Of a stretch of DNA of 27,158 bases, positions 8,112 to 17,548 are shown in pieces; the first letter of the stretch is position 1, and each line of letters begins with the position of its first letter. Both the position numbers and the translations under genes were made by a program. The notes under the pieces are model-generated. The model made no database searches. It was not told the origin of the DNA and was given only the letters and a program-made list of their open reading frames with translations. This DNA comes from an uncultured Prevotella sp. (GTDB taxonomy: Bacteria; Bacteroidota; Bacteroidia; Bacteroidales; Bacteroidaceae), in contig UQPD01000013.1 in assembly GCA_900542795.1 (NCBI GenBank), forward strand, positions 1 through 27,158. Reading direction: 5' to 3'.

Positions 8112-9170
8112 ATGAAGCAATATATCAACGAACTCTTGTCAGTTCTGAAAGAATACCACCAATTGGAAATAGCCAATCAGATAGACTATCAGAAGTTCTA
8201 TCTGTATTCTATCATTACTCACTCTACAGCCATTGAGGGCTCTACGGTGACAGAGGTAGAGAACATGCTACTCTTTGATGAAGGCATTTCCGCCAAAGGT
8301 AAACCCATGGTGGAGCAACTTATGAACCTCGACTTGAAAAGAGCTTACGAACAGTCTATCAGTTGGGCAAAGGAGCATAAGCCTTTTACTATAGAAATGC
8401 TACAACAGCTCTCGGCTATAGTGATGAGAAACACAGGTAGCCACTATAGCACCTTGGGAGGTGAGTTCGACTCTTCTAAAGGTGACTTGCGATTGTGTGG
8501 AGTAACCGCAGGACCTGGTGGACGTTCATACATGAACTATCGCAAGGTGCCAATGAAACTGAAAGAGCTATGTGAGCACATCAACCAACGACGCGACGCC
8601 CTCATCAGAAAAGCCGATGACATAGAAGCTTATCTTCTGAGCTTTGATGCCCATAACTATCTCGTTACCATTCATCCTTGGGTGGATGGCAACGGAAGAA
8701 TGTCGCGACTCGTAATGAACTATCTGCAATTTGAGTTTGGGCTCATCCCTACAAAGATTCTGAAGGAAGACAAAGCTGCATATATCGAGGCACTCAATCA
8801 ATCACGCGAAGAAGAAACGACAGTTCCTTTTCAGCAGTTTATGCTGCAAGAGCATAGCAAGAACCTGCGCAATGAGATTGAGGTATTCAAAAAATCAATG
8901 GAAGAAGACATTGTCATCAATGAAAACAAGGTGGTCCAGAAAGGTGGTCCAGAAAACAAAGAGGTGGTCCAGAAAAGTGGTCCAGAAACAAGAGACGCAA
9001 TCATCCGACTGATAGCCGACAATGCTAACATTACCTCAAGAGACATGGCAAACAAGCTAAATATCAACAGAAGCGCCATACTAAAACACCTCAAGAAATT
9101 GCAAGAAGAAAACCTCATTGCCCGCGAAGGTTCACAGAAATCAGGCCGATGGATTATATTAAGGAAATAA
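8112..9170 (+). CDS. Fic-domain protein (class II, self-inhibited) with C-terminal winged helix
   Basis: A 352-residue Fic/DOC protein, expected to transfer AMP or another nucleotide phosphate to a protein side chain. The active-site loop HPWVDGNGR (188-196) keeps the catalytic histidine and the phosphate-binding GNGR. An N-terminal STAIEG (38-43) fits the (S/T)xxxE(G/N) inhibitory motif of class II Fic proteins, so activity is probably held off until triggered. A repetitive linker (about 274-293) leads to a winged helix (about 295-350; SRDMANKLNINRSAILKHL) likely to bind DNA. This Fic plus HTH layout is common in Bacteroidetes. It sits inside the operon, 39 bp after the methyltransferase and 22 bp before the large helicase. 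Its target is unknown; it could be an effector, an autoregulator or a passenger. Confidence 0.9.
   Translation: MKQYINELLSVLKEYHQLEIANQIDYQKFYLYSIITHSTAIEGSTVTEVENMLLFDEGISAKGKPMVEQLMNLDLKRAYEQSISWAKEHKPFTIEMLQQLSAIVMRNTGSHYSTLGGEFDSSKGDLRLCGVTAGPGGRSYMNYRKVPMKLKELCEHINQRRDALIRKADDIEAYLLSFDAHNYLVTIHPWVDGNGRMSRLVMNYLQFEFGLIPTKILKEDKAAYIEALNQSREEETTVPFQQFMLQEHSKNLRNEIEVFKKSMEEDIVINENKVVQKGGPENKEVVQKSGPETRDAIIRLIADNANITSRDMANKLNINRSAILKHLKKLQEENLIAREGSQKSGRWIILRK
8930..8988 (+). repeat. Four 13-bp repeats in the Fic linker, read alternately in two frames
   Basis: Copies of GGTGGTCCAGAAA start at 8930, 8943 and 8963; a fourth with one change (AGTGGTCCAGAAA) starts at 8976. Because 13 is not a multiple of three, successive copies are read as VVQK, GGPE, VVQK and SGPE. 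The true in-frame unit is a 33-bp pair encoding about 11 residues. The array lies between the Fic domain and the winged helix, so its copy number would set linker length. Confidence 0.9.
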
Positions 9171-9192
9171 CTCTCAATAACGCTTAAACACT

Positions 9193-12100
9193 ATGCTACC
9201 TCTTCAACAAGCACGTGAAGTACGTGATTCAATAATAGAGTATATCAAGGCAACCTTCAAGTTCAAAGAGAAGGATGTCAGTGATGCTTTCTATCGCTTC
9301 ATCGAGAGTAAAGAAGATGGACTCTTTAAAGGACCCTATATATCGTTGAAGACTCCCTTTGTGTCTGCATCGGAAGAAGATAGCAAAAACATTCCTTTGG
9401 AGATTGCTCCCAACTTTCCTCCATACTTGCATCAGTTGCAGGCTTTCCGTCAGCTGTCTATGCAGAATGGTAATACCCCTAAGCCAACGCTCCTTACTAC
9501 AGGTACTGGCTCTGGTAAGACAGAGTGTTTTCTTTACCCTATCCTTGACTATTGCTACAACTGCAACAAGTTCAGTCGTCAGGTTGGAGTGAAGGTTATT
9601 ATCATGTACCCCATGAATGCCCTGGCAAGTGACCAAGCAAAGCGTTTGGCAGAAACCATCTGGAATGACCCTCGACTGAAGGGAAAGGTAACGGCAGGAT
9701 TGTTCGTAGGAGAGGGTACCGATCCTAAAGACTATCCACGAGATATGGGGCCTGATCATATCATTGAAAACCGTGATGCGATACTTGATACGGTGCCCGA
9801 CATTTTGTTGACTAACTTCAAGATGCTGGACTATGGACTGATGCGTCAGCGTTTCAGCTGCCTTTGGAAAGGCAATATTGATACAGACTTCAAGGCTCTG
9901 AAGTTTATAGTGCTCGACGAGTTGCATACCTATGATGGCGCACAGGGCACGGATGTGGCAAATTTGATTCGACGTTTGAAGTTGAAACTGAATCTGCCTA
10001 AGGGATTATTGTGTCCTATTGGTACTTCGGCAACCATTGGGAATGGTGCCGATAGTAAAAAACGCTTGTGTGAATATGCTTCGGATGTATTTGGAGAGGT
10101 GTTCCATGAAGAGAATGTCATTGAGGAACACAGAATACCTGTGTCTGAATATGTGACTGAGTCGATTACAACACTTCCTGATATAAAGCTCATCAAGAGT
10201 TGCGAATTTGGAGCTGATGACACCGTAGACACCTACATGAAACGCCTCTGTAAGGTGTGGCTAAAAAATTCGAAGATTACGCCAGTGGAGGCAGGCATCT
10301 ACTTGCGCCGTATGGGGGTTGTAAAGTCACTCCTTGAGATATTAAGCCACGGCATTCTTTCGTTAGAGGAGGTTCGGAAGAAAATGATTGACCAAGATGT
10401 GAACTTTCGTCGACTTTATCTTGAAGGAGATGACAAGGTGTGTACCCTTGCTTTAGAGAGTCTCTTGGCACTGATTGCTTATTCAAAACGCCCGCTCAAC
10501 AATTCGGGCAAGCTCATTCCGATGCTTTATTTGCAGATACAACTTTGGCAACGAGAGCTTAGTGGCATTCTTAGATATTTTCAGAAAGAGCCCGAATTTG
10601 TTTGGAGACATAGCTTGAAAAAAGACGAAGACCGCGTAGCCCTGCCCATGTACTTCTGTCGTGAATGTGGCGCAAGTGGTTGGCTAACAAGACGCACGGA
10701 TACGGATGAAAGCTATTGTTCGGATATCTCAACAATCAATAAGGACTTTATGAACAGAGAAAAAGAGGTGCGTCTTTTGAATGTTGAGTCCAAAAAGCAT
10801 GTGGCAATAGATGAGTATGTCAACGAAAATGCCTTCAGTGTAACACAATATGTGAACCTAAAGACTTTGCGTGAGGAAGGTGAGAGCGACAACAACACGT
10901 TGAGAGTGCGTGTATGCTGTAAGACGACACCGCCACGTCATGGTAATCAGCGGTTTGCGACAATGTGTCCAGAGTGTAATAGTGATGCTATCTGTGAGAT
11001 TGGTGGACGCACGTCAACGCTGTCGAGTGTAGCTATCAGTCAGGTGTTGTCGAGCGACTTTGACCATGCGGAAGAGAAGGATAGAAAGATTCTTGTATTT
11101 ACAAACAGTGTGCAAGATGCAGCGCATCAGGCTGCTTTTTATGAAGCAAGAACCTTCCGTTTTTTGTTCCGTCAGTCTATGCAGCAGTACATCAACAGTC
11201 TTGACAAGCCTGTGAATGTGGCAGAGTTGCAAGAAGGCTTCAAGAAGTATTGGAAGGATAAGCTGTCGGAGGACGATTATTACAATCGCTTTTTGCCAGC
11301 AGACTTAGCCTCGCACATTGACCTTCGCCATAACTATCGTGAGGGTAAAGGCTACATGGCTTCTTTTAAGAAAGAGTTTGACATACGAGTGGATTGGGAA
11401 ATTGTAAGTGAATTGGGCTTGACTTCCCAGCTTGGTCGTACCCTTGAGAAGACGGGTTCATCGGCTACATTCTTCAAAAGTGAAGAGATTCACAAGGTGT
11501 ATGACTTGATGAAGGACTTCCTTGTTCAGAATAAATTGGAGTATGTTGCCGAGAAAGAGGGGCTGTTCTGCCACTTTGTTTATGGTATTCTTCAGCGCAT
11601 GAGAAGACATGGCGCAGTAGACCATCCTTATCTTGATAAGTACAGAAATGAGAAATTAGAATGGAATTCGCTAAACTGGGGGTATGATGCGCGTCATTTC
11701 CTTAACAGAAAGTTTGGTAGGGGAGTAGGTTTTCCGAAACTGATTGGTGTGACGTATTTCGACAATAATGGCGATAATCTGTTGGATGTGGCAGTGCTTA
11801 GACGAGAAAGGCCGAATTGGTATACCAAATATTTTGAGGGGTATTTTGGCGTTTCTATCGAAAGGATTCCAACCTTGTTCAATGACTTTATCCGTGAACT
11901 CTTTCTTAAGATGGAGGAGGTTGGCTTGGTTAACAAGGCTCCACAGGGTGGGGGAAACTATGCGATTAACCCTGACCATATATGGGTGAGTAAGCAGGTA
12001 AAACACATTAAGTGTAGTAATTGCCAATCAACACTCTATGTTGCTAAACGTGATGATTGGGCTGAAGATACGCTCTGCCTTAATTATATGTGTAGGGGAA

Positions 12101-15100
12101 CCTACTCGGAGGAGGTGAACCCTGAACTTAACTATTATCAGCAGGTGTATAACAGAACTTTGTCTCCTCGTGTGTATGCCCGAGAACATACGGGCTTGTT
12201 AGAACGATCGGACAGAGAAAAACTGGAGAAGGACTTTAAGGAGCATCCTCATTCGAATTCGGTGAATGTGCTTTCTGCAACTTCGACGTTGGAAATGGGT
12301 ATTGACATTGGCGATTTGAATGTTATGGGCAATGCAAACATTGCACCTAAACCCAGTAATTTTTTGCAACGAGTGGGGCGTGTAGGTCGTAAGGAAGGTT
12401 CTGCTCTTGTGCTAAACTATGCGCATGCTGGAGAACCGCATGACATGTATTACTTTACCTATCCCAAGGAAATGATGGAGGGTGAGGTTTCAACACCTGG
12501 TTGCTTTCTTGAAGCAAAGGACATTCTACGCCGACACTTCTTTGCCTATTGTATTGACACTTGGATTAGTGCTGATGCTAAAAATGCAATGCCGGCTAAC
12601 ATCCGTGATTTGAAACTGACGGAGGATGCCATGTCGTCGGATGACTTTATTATCAATAGAATTATTGCTTTTATTAAAGAGAATAAGCATACGTTGAAAA
12701 CAAAATTCTCTGCGCAATATGACGAGAAGACACAGCCTGCTCTTGACATTTTGGCTAAGAATTTGGAGGACGAAACTTTTTATCAGAACATTCTGAAGGA
12801 GTTCCATGCCTTGACCGACCGCTTATTTGGGCTTATCGAGGAACTCAATAACTATAAAGAACAGGAAGAAAGACTACAGCCGAATGATCCAGCTAAAGCT
12901 GCGCTCAAGGATCTGATAAAGGCTTGCAAGGCCCAATATGCCAACATCCAAAGTGAAAGTCTCATAGAATTCATGACAAACTGTGGACTTTTGCCTAACT
13001 ATGCCTTTCCTGAAACGGGGGTTAAGTTGCAAGCAAGTGTTTATTCAACCAGAGAGAAGGAAGACAACAAAAATAACACTGTTGAACCTACTATGATTGA
13101 ACTGACACGCTCTGCCTCGCAAGGCATAAAAGAACTGGCGCCTGGTAACAAGTTCTGCACGCAGAAGTTTCAGCTTGAAGTGAGTGGTATCCCTACATAC
13201 GATTGGAAAGATAACCTTGTGACAATGCGGTATTGCTCGAAGTGTGACTGTATTGCAGAAAAGGGTACTGCCGACTTTTTGTTGGCTTCTTGTCCTAAGT
13301 GTGGTGACCCTTCGTGGGGAGTTAACCAACACAAATATCTGAAGTTTACCTGTGCTCGTAGCGCAATGTTTAAAAAAGATGCGGTGCTTGATGACTCTAA
13401 GGAGGAGAGAACCAAGGAACAGTTTATTGTAAGAAAGCATTTCATGTTTCATCATAAAGGCATTGTTGTTTCGTATGCCATGAAAAATAATGGCTTTGGC
13501 ATTGAGTTTTGTAACGACATGGACCTGTATGAGGCTAACTATGGCATGCAGATGCAGACGGGTTACAAGGTGGAGGTGAATAATGAGGGCAATATACCCG
13601 AAGATGGCTTTGTGACTTGCAAATATTGTGGAAAATCTACGCCTTTGCTCTCAAAGTGCTCAAAGTCGAACCAGAAAAACAATTCTGTGGGACAGCACTA
13701 TCGGTTTTGTAATCATAAGGAAGTGTTTTTTGAGGATGACAAGAATGGGGAGGTGTTTGAACGACTCTACTTATACCGACATATGCAGACTGAGGCAATT
13801 AAGATTTTGCTTCCTATTCAAATCATGGATGCGAAGGCTGCTGTGGAGATGTTTAAGGCGGGTATTGAACTTGGAATGAAGGAGTATTATCATTCTTCAC
13901 CTGAGCATATTCGCATTGACTCCTATACTGAAATGAATCAAGCTACAGGCTCGAAAGATTACTATCTTGTGATGTATGATACCATACCTGGTGGTACTGG
14001 TTATCTTGCAAAACTCTATAATACTGACGAGTTCTCCAATATGCTGATGTTTGCCTATGACAAGATTAGGGAATGTACTTGTCAGTTGGAAGGTAAGGAT
14101 GGGTGCTATCATTGCATCCTGACTTATGGTAATCAGTATAGTAGAGATTCTTTCAGCCGTGAACAGGCCGAAATACTGTTCGGCAAGTTGGTGGGTGGTT
14201 CAAAATCATGGGAACGCATTGAGGGGTCTGTAGGCACTATCGCACAAAATGGTGCTGCTGAAGATAGCGAGTTGGAACTGAAATTTGTTCGTGCATTGCA
14301 GACTTTGGCAAAGAGCAAAAATTGGACTTTCGAGAAAGTGCCTGATGATAATGCGTACCACTATGAGTTGAAGGTAGTCGATGAAGACGCTGATACAGAG
14401 CTTCATTACAATATGAAACCTCAGTTTGAGTTGACTGTTGCCTACGGAGTTAAGCATATAACTATCCCTGATTTCCAAATCATGTGTAACTACGCAAAGA
14501 TAAATGGTGAAGAAATTAGTGACCTGATCAAGATTCCATGGTGGTCAGTCTTCCTTGATGGTTATAAATATCATGCATGTGAGCCCAACATGCGATTCTA
14601 TAGCGACCTGGAGAAACGTGAAGGAATAAAACAAGCAAAACCACAGCGTATGTTCTCATGGACTATAGCTTGGGAAGATATTCAACTGTTTGAATCGGAG
14701 AAAGAGGATGAGTTAGGAAAAAACTCTGTAACTCGCCTCGGACAGCTGCTTGAGAACCCGATGCCTGGTTCAATCAAGGAAACATGTTACTGGTGCATAA
14801 GTGATAGTCCTAACTTCTTGTCGAATGGAGGATCACTATACGCTGGTTGTGTAGAAATCAACCCTGATTGTGATGAAAATCTGACAGACTACTCAACAGA
14901 TGGAGAGTTAGATGAAGCATATGGTCAGGGAATAAAGTATGATTTACAATTGACCAAGGGTTTAAGGTCGGTGGATAAAAATGAATGGATTGGTTTCTGG
15001 CGTAGATATAATATCCTCCAGTTCTTCTCTGGTAACCAGACAGAGGGAAAGACTGATACTGTAGAAACGGCAGTTAATCGTGACGAAATTAAGGAACTAT

Positions 15101-15345
15101 ACCCAGGAATGGAGGATATTGTTGACATTTTGCTGGATAACAATGTTCCATTTAGTCATGATGGAGTATTTGAGTTAACGGATGAAGACAATGCTGTCAT
15201 TGCAAGTGCGGCCATGATTATTGACCATCCTAAGATTGCCATTGACCCGTTCGACGATAATGACAAAGCTGTTTTTACAGACAAGGGATATAAGACAATT
15301 TCGCAAGATGAATTCTGTGTTGAACTAATAAAGTCGTCAAAATGA
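9193..15345 (+). CDS. Giant DEAD-box helicase with MZB/DUF1998 and nuclease-like tail, DruE-like
   Basis: A 2050-residue superfamily 2 helicase. Motifs: Walker A TGTGSGKT (103-110), DELH (242-245), TSAT (278-281), EMGIDIG (about 1034-1040) and QRVGRVGRK (about 1059-1067). Five CxxC pairs (C489/C492, C592/C595, C941/C944, C1348/C1351, C1476/C1479) suggest zinc ribbons between and after the lobes. The MZB/DUF1998 signature is clear: YDTIPGGTGYL (1595-1605) followed by a four-cysteine cluster (C1628, C1630, C1638, C1641). The tail keeps a PDF (1759-1761), FLDGYKYH (1787-1794) and a later W-x-D, the pattern of the Vsr/restriction-endonuclease-like end of YprA-type helicases. Size and domain order resemble DruE of Druantia; DISARM splits similar functions over DrmA and DrmB. 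It is 22 bp after Fic and 24 bp before the UvrD fusion. The helicase and MZB calls are firm; nuclease activity is inference. Confidence 0.88.
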   Translation: MLPLQQAREVRDSIIEYIKATFKFKEKDVSDAFYRFIESKEDGLFKGPYISLKTPFVSASEEDSKNIPLEIAPNFPPYLHQLQAFRQLSMQNGNTPKPTLLTTGTGSGKTECFLYPILDYCYNCNKFSRQVGVKVIIMYPMNALASDQAKRLAETIWNDPRLKGKVTAGLFVGEGTDPKDYPRDMGPDHIIENRDAILDTVPDILLTNFKMLDYGLMRQRFSCLWKGNIDTDFKALKFIVLDELHTYDGAQGTDVANLIRRLKLKLNLPKGLLCPIGTSATIGNGADSKKRLCEYASDVFGEVFHEENVIEEHRIPVSEYVTESITTLPDIKLIKSCEFGADDTVDTYMKRLCKVWLKNSKITPVEAGIYLRRMGVVKSLLEILSHGILSLEEVRKKMIDQDVNFRRLYLEGDDKVCTLALESLLALIAYSKRPLNNSGKLIPMLYLQIQLWQRELSGILRYFQKEPEFVWRHSLKKDEDRVALPMYFCRECGASGWLTRRTDTDESYCSDISTINKDFMNREKEVRLLNVESKKHVAIDEYVNENAFSVTQYVNLKTLREEGESDNNTLRVRVCCKTTPPRHGNQRFATMCPECNSDAICEIGGRTSTLSSVAISQVLSSDFDHAEEKDRKILVFTNSVQDAAHQAAFYEARTFRFLFRQSMQQYINSLDKPVNVAELQEGFKKYWKDKLSEDDYYNRFLPADLASHIDLRHNYREGKGYMASFKKEFDIRVDWEIVSELGLTSQLGRTLEKTGSSATFFKSEEIHKVYDLMKDFLVQNKLEYVAEKEGLFCHFVYGILQRMRRHGAVDHPYLDKYRNEKLEWNSLNWGYDARHFLNRKFGRGVGFPKLIGVTYFDNNGDNLLDVAVLRRERPNWYTKYFEGYFGVSIERIPTLFNDFIRELFLKMEEVGLVNKAPQGGGNYAINPDHIWVSKQVKHIKCSNCQSTLYVAKRDDWAEDTLCLNYMCRGTYSEEVNPELNYYQQVYNRTLSPRVYAREHTGLLERSDREKLEKDFKEHPHSNSVNVLSATSTLEMGIDIGDLNVMGNANIAPKPSNFLQRVGRVGRKEGSALVLNYAHAGEPHDMYYFTYPKEMMEGEVSTPGCFLEAKDILRRHFFAYCIDTWISADAKNAMPANIRDLKLTEDAMSSDDFIINRIIAFIKENKHTLKTKFSAQYDEKTQPALDILAKNLEDETFYQNILKEFHALTDRLFGLIEELNNYKEQEERLQPNDPAKAALKDLIKACKAQYANIQSESLIEFMTNCGLLPNYAFPETGVKLQASVYSTREKEDNKNNTVEPTMIELTRSASQGIKELAPGNKFCTQKFQLEVSGIPTYDWKDNLVTMRYCSKCDCIAEKGTADFLLASCPKCGDPSWGVNQHKYLKFTCARSAMFKKDAVLDDSKEERTKEQFIVRKHFMFHHKGIVVSYAMKNNGFGIEFCNDMDLYEANYGMQMQTGYKVEVNNEGNIPEDGFVTCKYCGKSTPLLSKCSKSNQKNNSVGQHYRFCNHKEVFFEDDKNGEVFERLYLYRHMQTEAIKILLPIQIMDAKAAVEMFKAGIELGMKEYYHSSPEHIRIDSYTEMNQATGSKDYYLVMYDTIPGGTGYLAKLYNTDEFSNMLMFAYDKIRECTCQLEGKDGCYHCILTYGNQYSRDSFSREQAEILFGKLVGGSKSWERIEGSVGTIAQNGAAEDSELELKFVRALQTLAKSKNWTFEKVPDDNAYHYELKVVDEDADTELHYNMKPQFELTVAYGVKHITIPDFQIMCNYAKINGEEISDLIKIPWWSVFLDGYKYHACEPNMRFYSDLEKREGIKQAKPQRMFSWTIAWEDIQLFESEKEDELGKNSVTRLGQLLENPMPGSIKETCYWCISDSPNFLSNGGSLYAGCVEINPDCDENLTDYSTDGELDEAYGQGIKYDLQLTKGLRSVDKNEWIGFWRRYNILQFFSGNQTEGKTDTVETAVNRDEIKELYPGMEDIVDILLDNNVPFSHDGVFELTDEDNAVIASAAMIIDHPKIAIDPFDDNDKAVFTDKGYKTISQDEFCVELIKSSK

Positions 15346-15369
15346 TGACTTCAATAAAATAAAATATAC

Positions 15370-17493
15370 ATGAGACTGTTTTTATCAGAAACATTCTTTG
15401 ATGCAGTGTTTAAACTGCCGAAGAAAATTCAAGACAAGGTGGTGTCTTTCCAGAGGAAATTCCGTGAAAACCATACTTCCGTAGGAATACATTTGGAACC
15501 AATTACTCAGTTTAAGAACTCAACACTCCGTACTGCAAGGATCGATGATAACTATAGAGTCATTGTCGGTGTGCTTGACGGAGAAAATTATTCTTTGCTT
15601 TATGTTGGAGACCATGAGGATGCATATCGTTGGGGTATAAACAAGCGATTTGTATGGAACGAGCATACTCAGGCTTGTCAGCTTATTACTATTGAGGAAA
15701 AGCAGGAAGAGATAGCTGTGCCTAAGGTAGAAAAGGACAATGAAACGACTTTCTTTGAAGGAATAACTGAGGAGAAACTTCTTAAAATTGGTGTTCCAGA
15801 GGAAGTCGTAGCAAGAGTCTTGAATATTAAATCTTTTGATGATCTGGACGTATTAGAACCGATTCTTCCCATAGATGCATACGAGAATATTTTCAACATC
15901 ATGGATGGAGAGGATATCGATTCCATCATAGCTACAATTGAAGAAGGCCAAGCAAAGGAAAATGAAGATAAATTGCTCAGTGATAATAATAAGCGTCGTT
16001 TTGTGGAAATCACAGATGACGATGCACTTCAGCGTATTATTGAACAAGGTATGGACAAATGGCAGATTTTCCTCCATCCTTCACAACGGAAACTTGTGAA
16101 TGCAGAATATAAGGGTACGATGAAGGTGAGTGGTGGTGCAGGTACTGGCAAAACTATTGCTGCGCTCCATCGCTTAAAGCATCTTTGCGAAAATCCAAGG
16201 GCTAATGTGTTGTTTACGACTTACACCAAAACGTTGAGCATTAACCTTGCTGACTCTATCGAGAAACTAAATGTTCCAAAGAATAAGTATACGCTTAACA
16301 ACATAGATAGGGTGCTTCTTGACACTGCTGAGAAGTATAAGGTTAAGGAGGGATATAAGGTTCTTGACTACAGTGGTGATGAGGAGTCATTGAAACTGTG
16401 GCGTGAAGTTCTTGAAACAGAGGTGACGGAGTTCGATGAGCAATTTCTTTATGACGAATACATTGATGTTATTGTGTATTTTGGCAATAAGGATGTAAAG
16501 CAGTATATGATGCAGCCTCGTGTAGGTCGCACTAAGGCTTTAAGTCGTAAACAACGCATCGGAATTTGGAAACTCGTTGAGAAGTATATTGCGCTTAAAC
16601 AAGAGAGAAGGGTGGTTGACCGTTTGGAACTCTTTAATGAGACAACCAACTTCTTGAATGTGAACAATATTCACCCTTATACGAATGTTATAGCTGATGA
16701 GTTCCAGGATTTTTCTAATCCAGAGTTAAAATTCCTCAGAGCATTAGTGGCGGAAGGCAAGAATGATCTTTTCTTGACAGGTGACCCTATCCAGCGCATC
16801 TATAATGGTCGTAAGATAAACTTTGGAGCAGCAGGCATTAACGTTAGAGGTGTGCGAAGCAGAAAACTGAAGATCAACTATCGTACTACAGAACCTATCA
16901 AGCGTGTTGCTGTAAGCGTTGTTAAGGGTATTGATTACGACGATATGGATGGCGGCAAGGAGTCAATAAATGGATATGTTTCGCTCATCCATGAAGGTGT
17001 TGCCCCTCAGTATAAGATTGTTGAAGATGCCAATGCAGAAGTTCAGCAGGTTGTTGAATGGATGAAGGAATGCCAGGGATCAGACATAAAATTGTCTGAA
17101 ATTTGCATTGCGGCACCAAGCATGAACCTTCTAAAGGAAATGCAAAGCCGTTTGCACCATGATGGTATTGACTATCGTGTGTTAAAGGGTACGCAGAAAC
17201 AAGGTTGTTCTGACGGTGTAGATCTTTGTACCTTCCATTCGCTTAAGGGGTTGGAGTATCGTGTGGTTATTCTCATGGGAGTTAACGAAAGAAATATTCC
17301 ATCTAAAGCTACAGAGGGGTATCCTTTCTCGGGTATGGATAAGGTTGCTCAAAAGGAGTTTTTATCATCGAAACGCTCTTTGTTGTATGTTGCCATAACT
17401 CGTGCCAGACAGCTTGTTTACATGGTGGGATTTGGTGAACCTTCAGGCTTGCTTGAGTCCTTAAATGGGGATTATGTAACAATAAAAAAATAA
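15370..17493 (+). CDS. RelE/ParE-like domain fused to a UvrD-like superfamily 1 helicase
   Basis: A 707-residue two-part protein. Residues 1-95 look like a RelE/ParE-superfamily fold: FDAVFKLPKKIQDKV helices, then a strand pattern L-R-T-A-R-I-D-D-N-Y-R-V-I-V and LLYVGDHEDAYRW. An acidic linker (about 100-225) joins it to a UvrD/Rep-type helicase with Q-like HPSQRKLV (about 236), Walker A GGAGTGKT (255-262), Walker B DEFQD (443-447), GDPIQRIYN (about 472-480), FHSLKGLEY (about 623-631) and motif VI YVAITRARQ (about 673-681). No exonuclease domain is seen. No antitoxin gene lies beside it. The N-terminal part could be a real nuclease, a ribosome- or DNA-binding module, or an inactive fold. It is the last gene of the operon, before the nested hairpin at 17549. 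Confidence 0.85.
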   Translation: MRLFLSETFFDAVFKLPKKIQDKVVSFQRKFRENHTSVGIHLEPITQFKNSTLRTARIDDNYRVIVGVLDGENYSLLYVGDHEDAYRWGINKRFVWNEHTQACQLITIEEKQEEIAVPKVEKDNETTFFEGITEEKLLKIGVPEEVVARVLNIKSFDDLDVLEPILPIDAYENIFNIMDGEDIDSIIATIEEGQAKENEDKLLSDNNKRRFVEITDDDALQRIIEQGMDKWQIFLHPSQRKLVNAEYKGTMKVSGGAGTGKTIAALHRLKHLCENPRANVLFTTYTKTLSINLADSIEKLNVPKNKYTLNNIDRVLLDTAEKYKVKEGYKVLDYSGDEESLKLWREVLETEVTEFDEQFLYDEYIDVIVYFGNKDVKQYMMQPRVGRTKALSRKQRIGIWKLVEKYIALKQERRVVDRLELFNETTNFLNVNNIHPYTNVIADEFQDFSNPELKFLRALVAEGKNDLFLTGDPIQRIYNGRKINFGAAGINVRGVRSRKLKINYRTTEPIKRVAVSVVKGIDYDDMDGGKESINGYVSLIHEGVAPQYKIVEDANAEVQQVVEWMKECQGSDIKLSEICIAAPSMNLLKEMQSRLHHDGIDYRVLKGTQKQGCSDGVDLCTFHSLKGLEYRVVILMGVNERNIPSKATEGYPFSGMDKVAQKEFLSSKRSLLYVAITRARQLVYMVGFGEPSGLLESLNGDYVTIKK

Positions 17494-17548
17494 CTTGGTA
17501 CAAAATGCGGTTCACTGAGAAAAATTGGTGTTTGATTAATTGAATAAG

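Noticed and set aside
304..17493. Direct assignment as canonical DISARM, BREX or Druantia
   Set aside because: DrmC, DrmE and separate DrmA/DrmB, PglZ and BrxC, and the usual Druantia partners were looked for and are not among the five genes.
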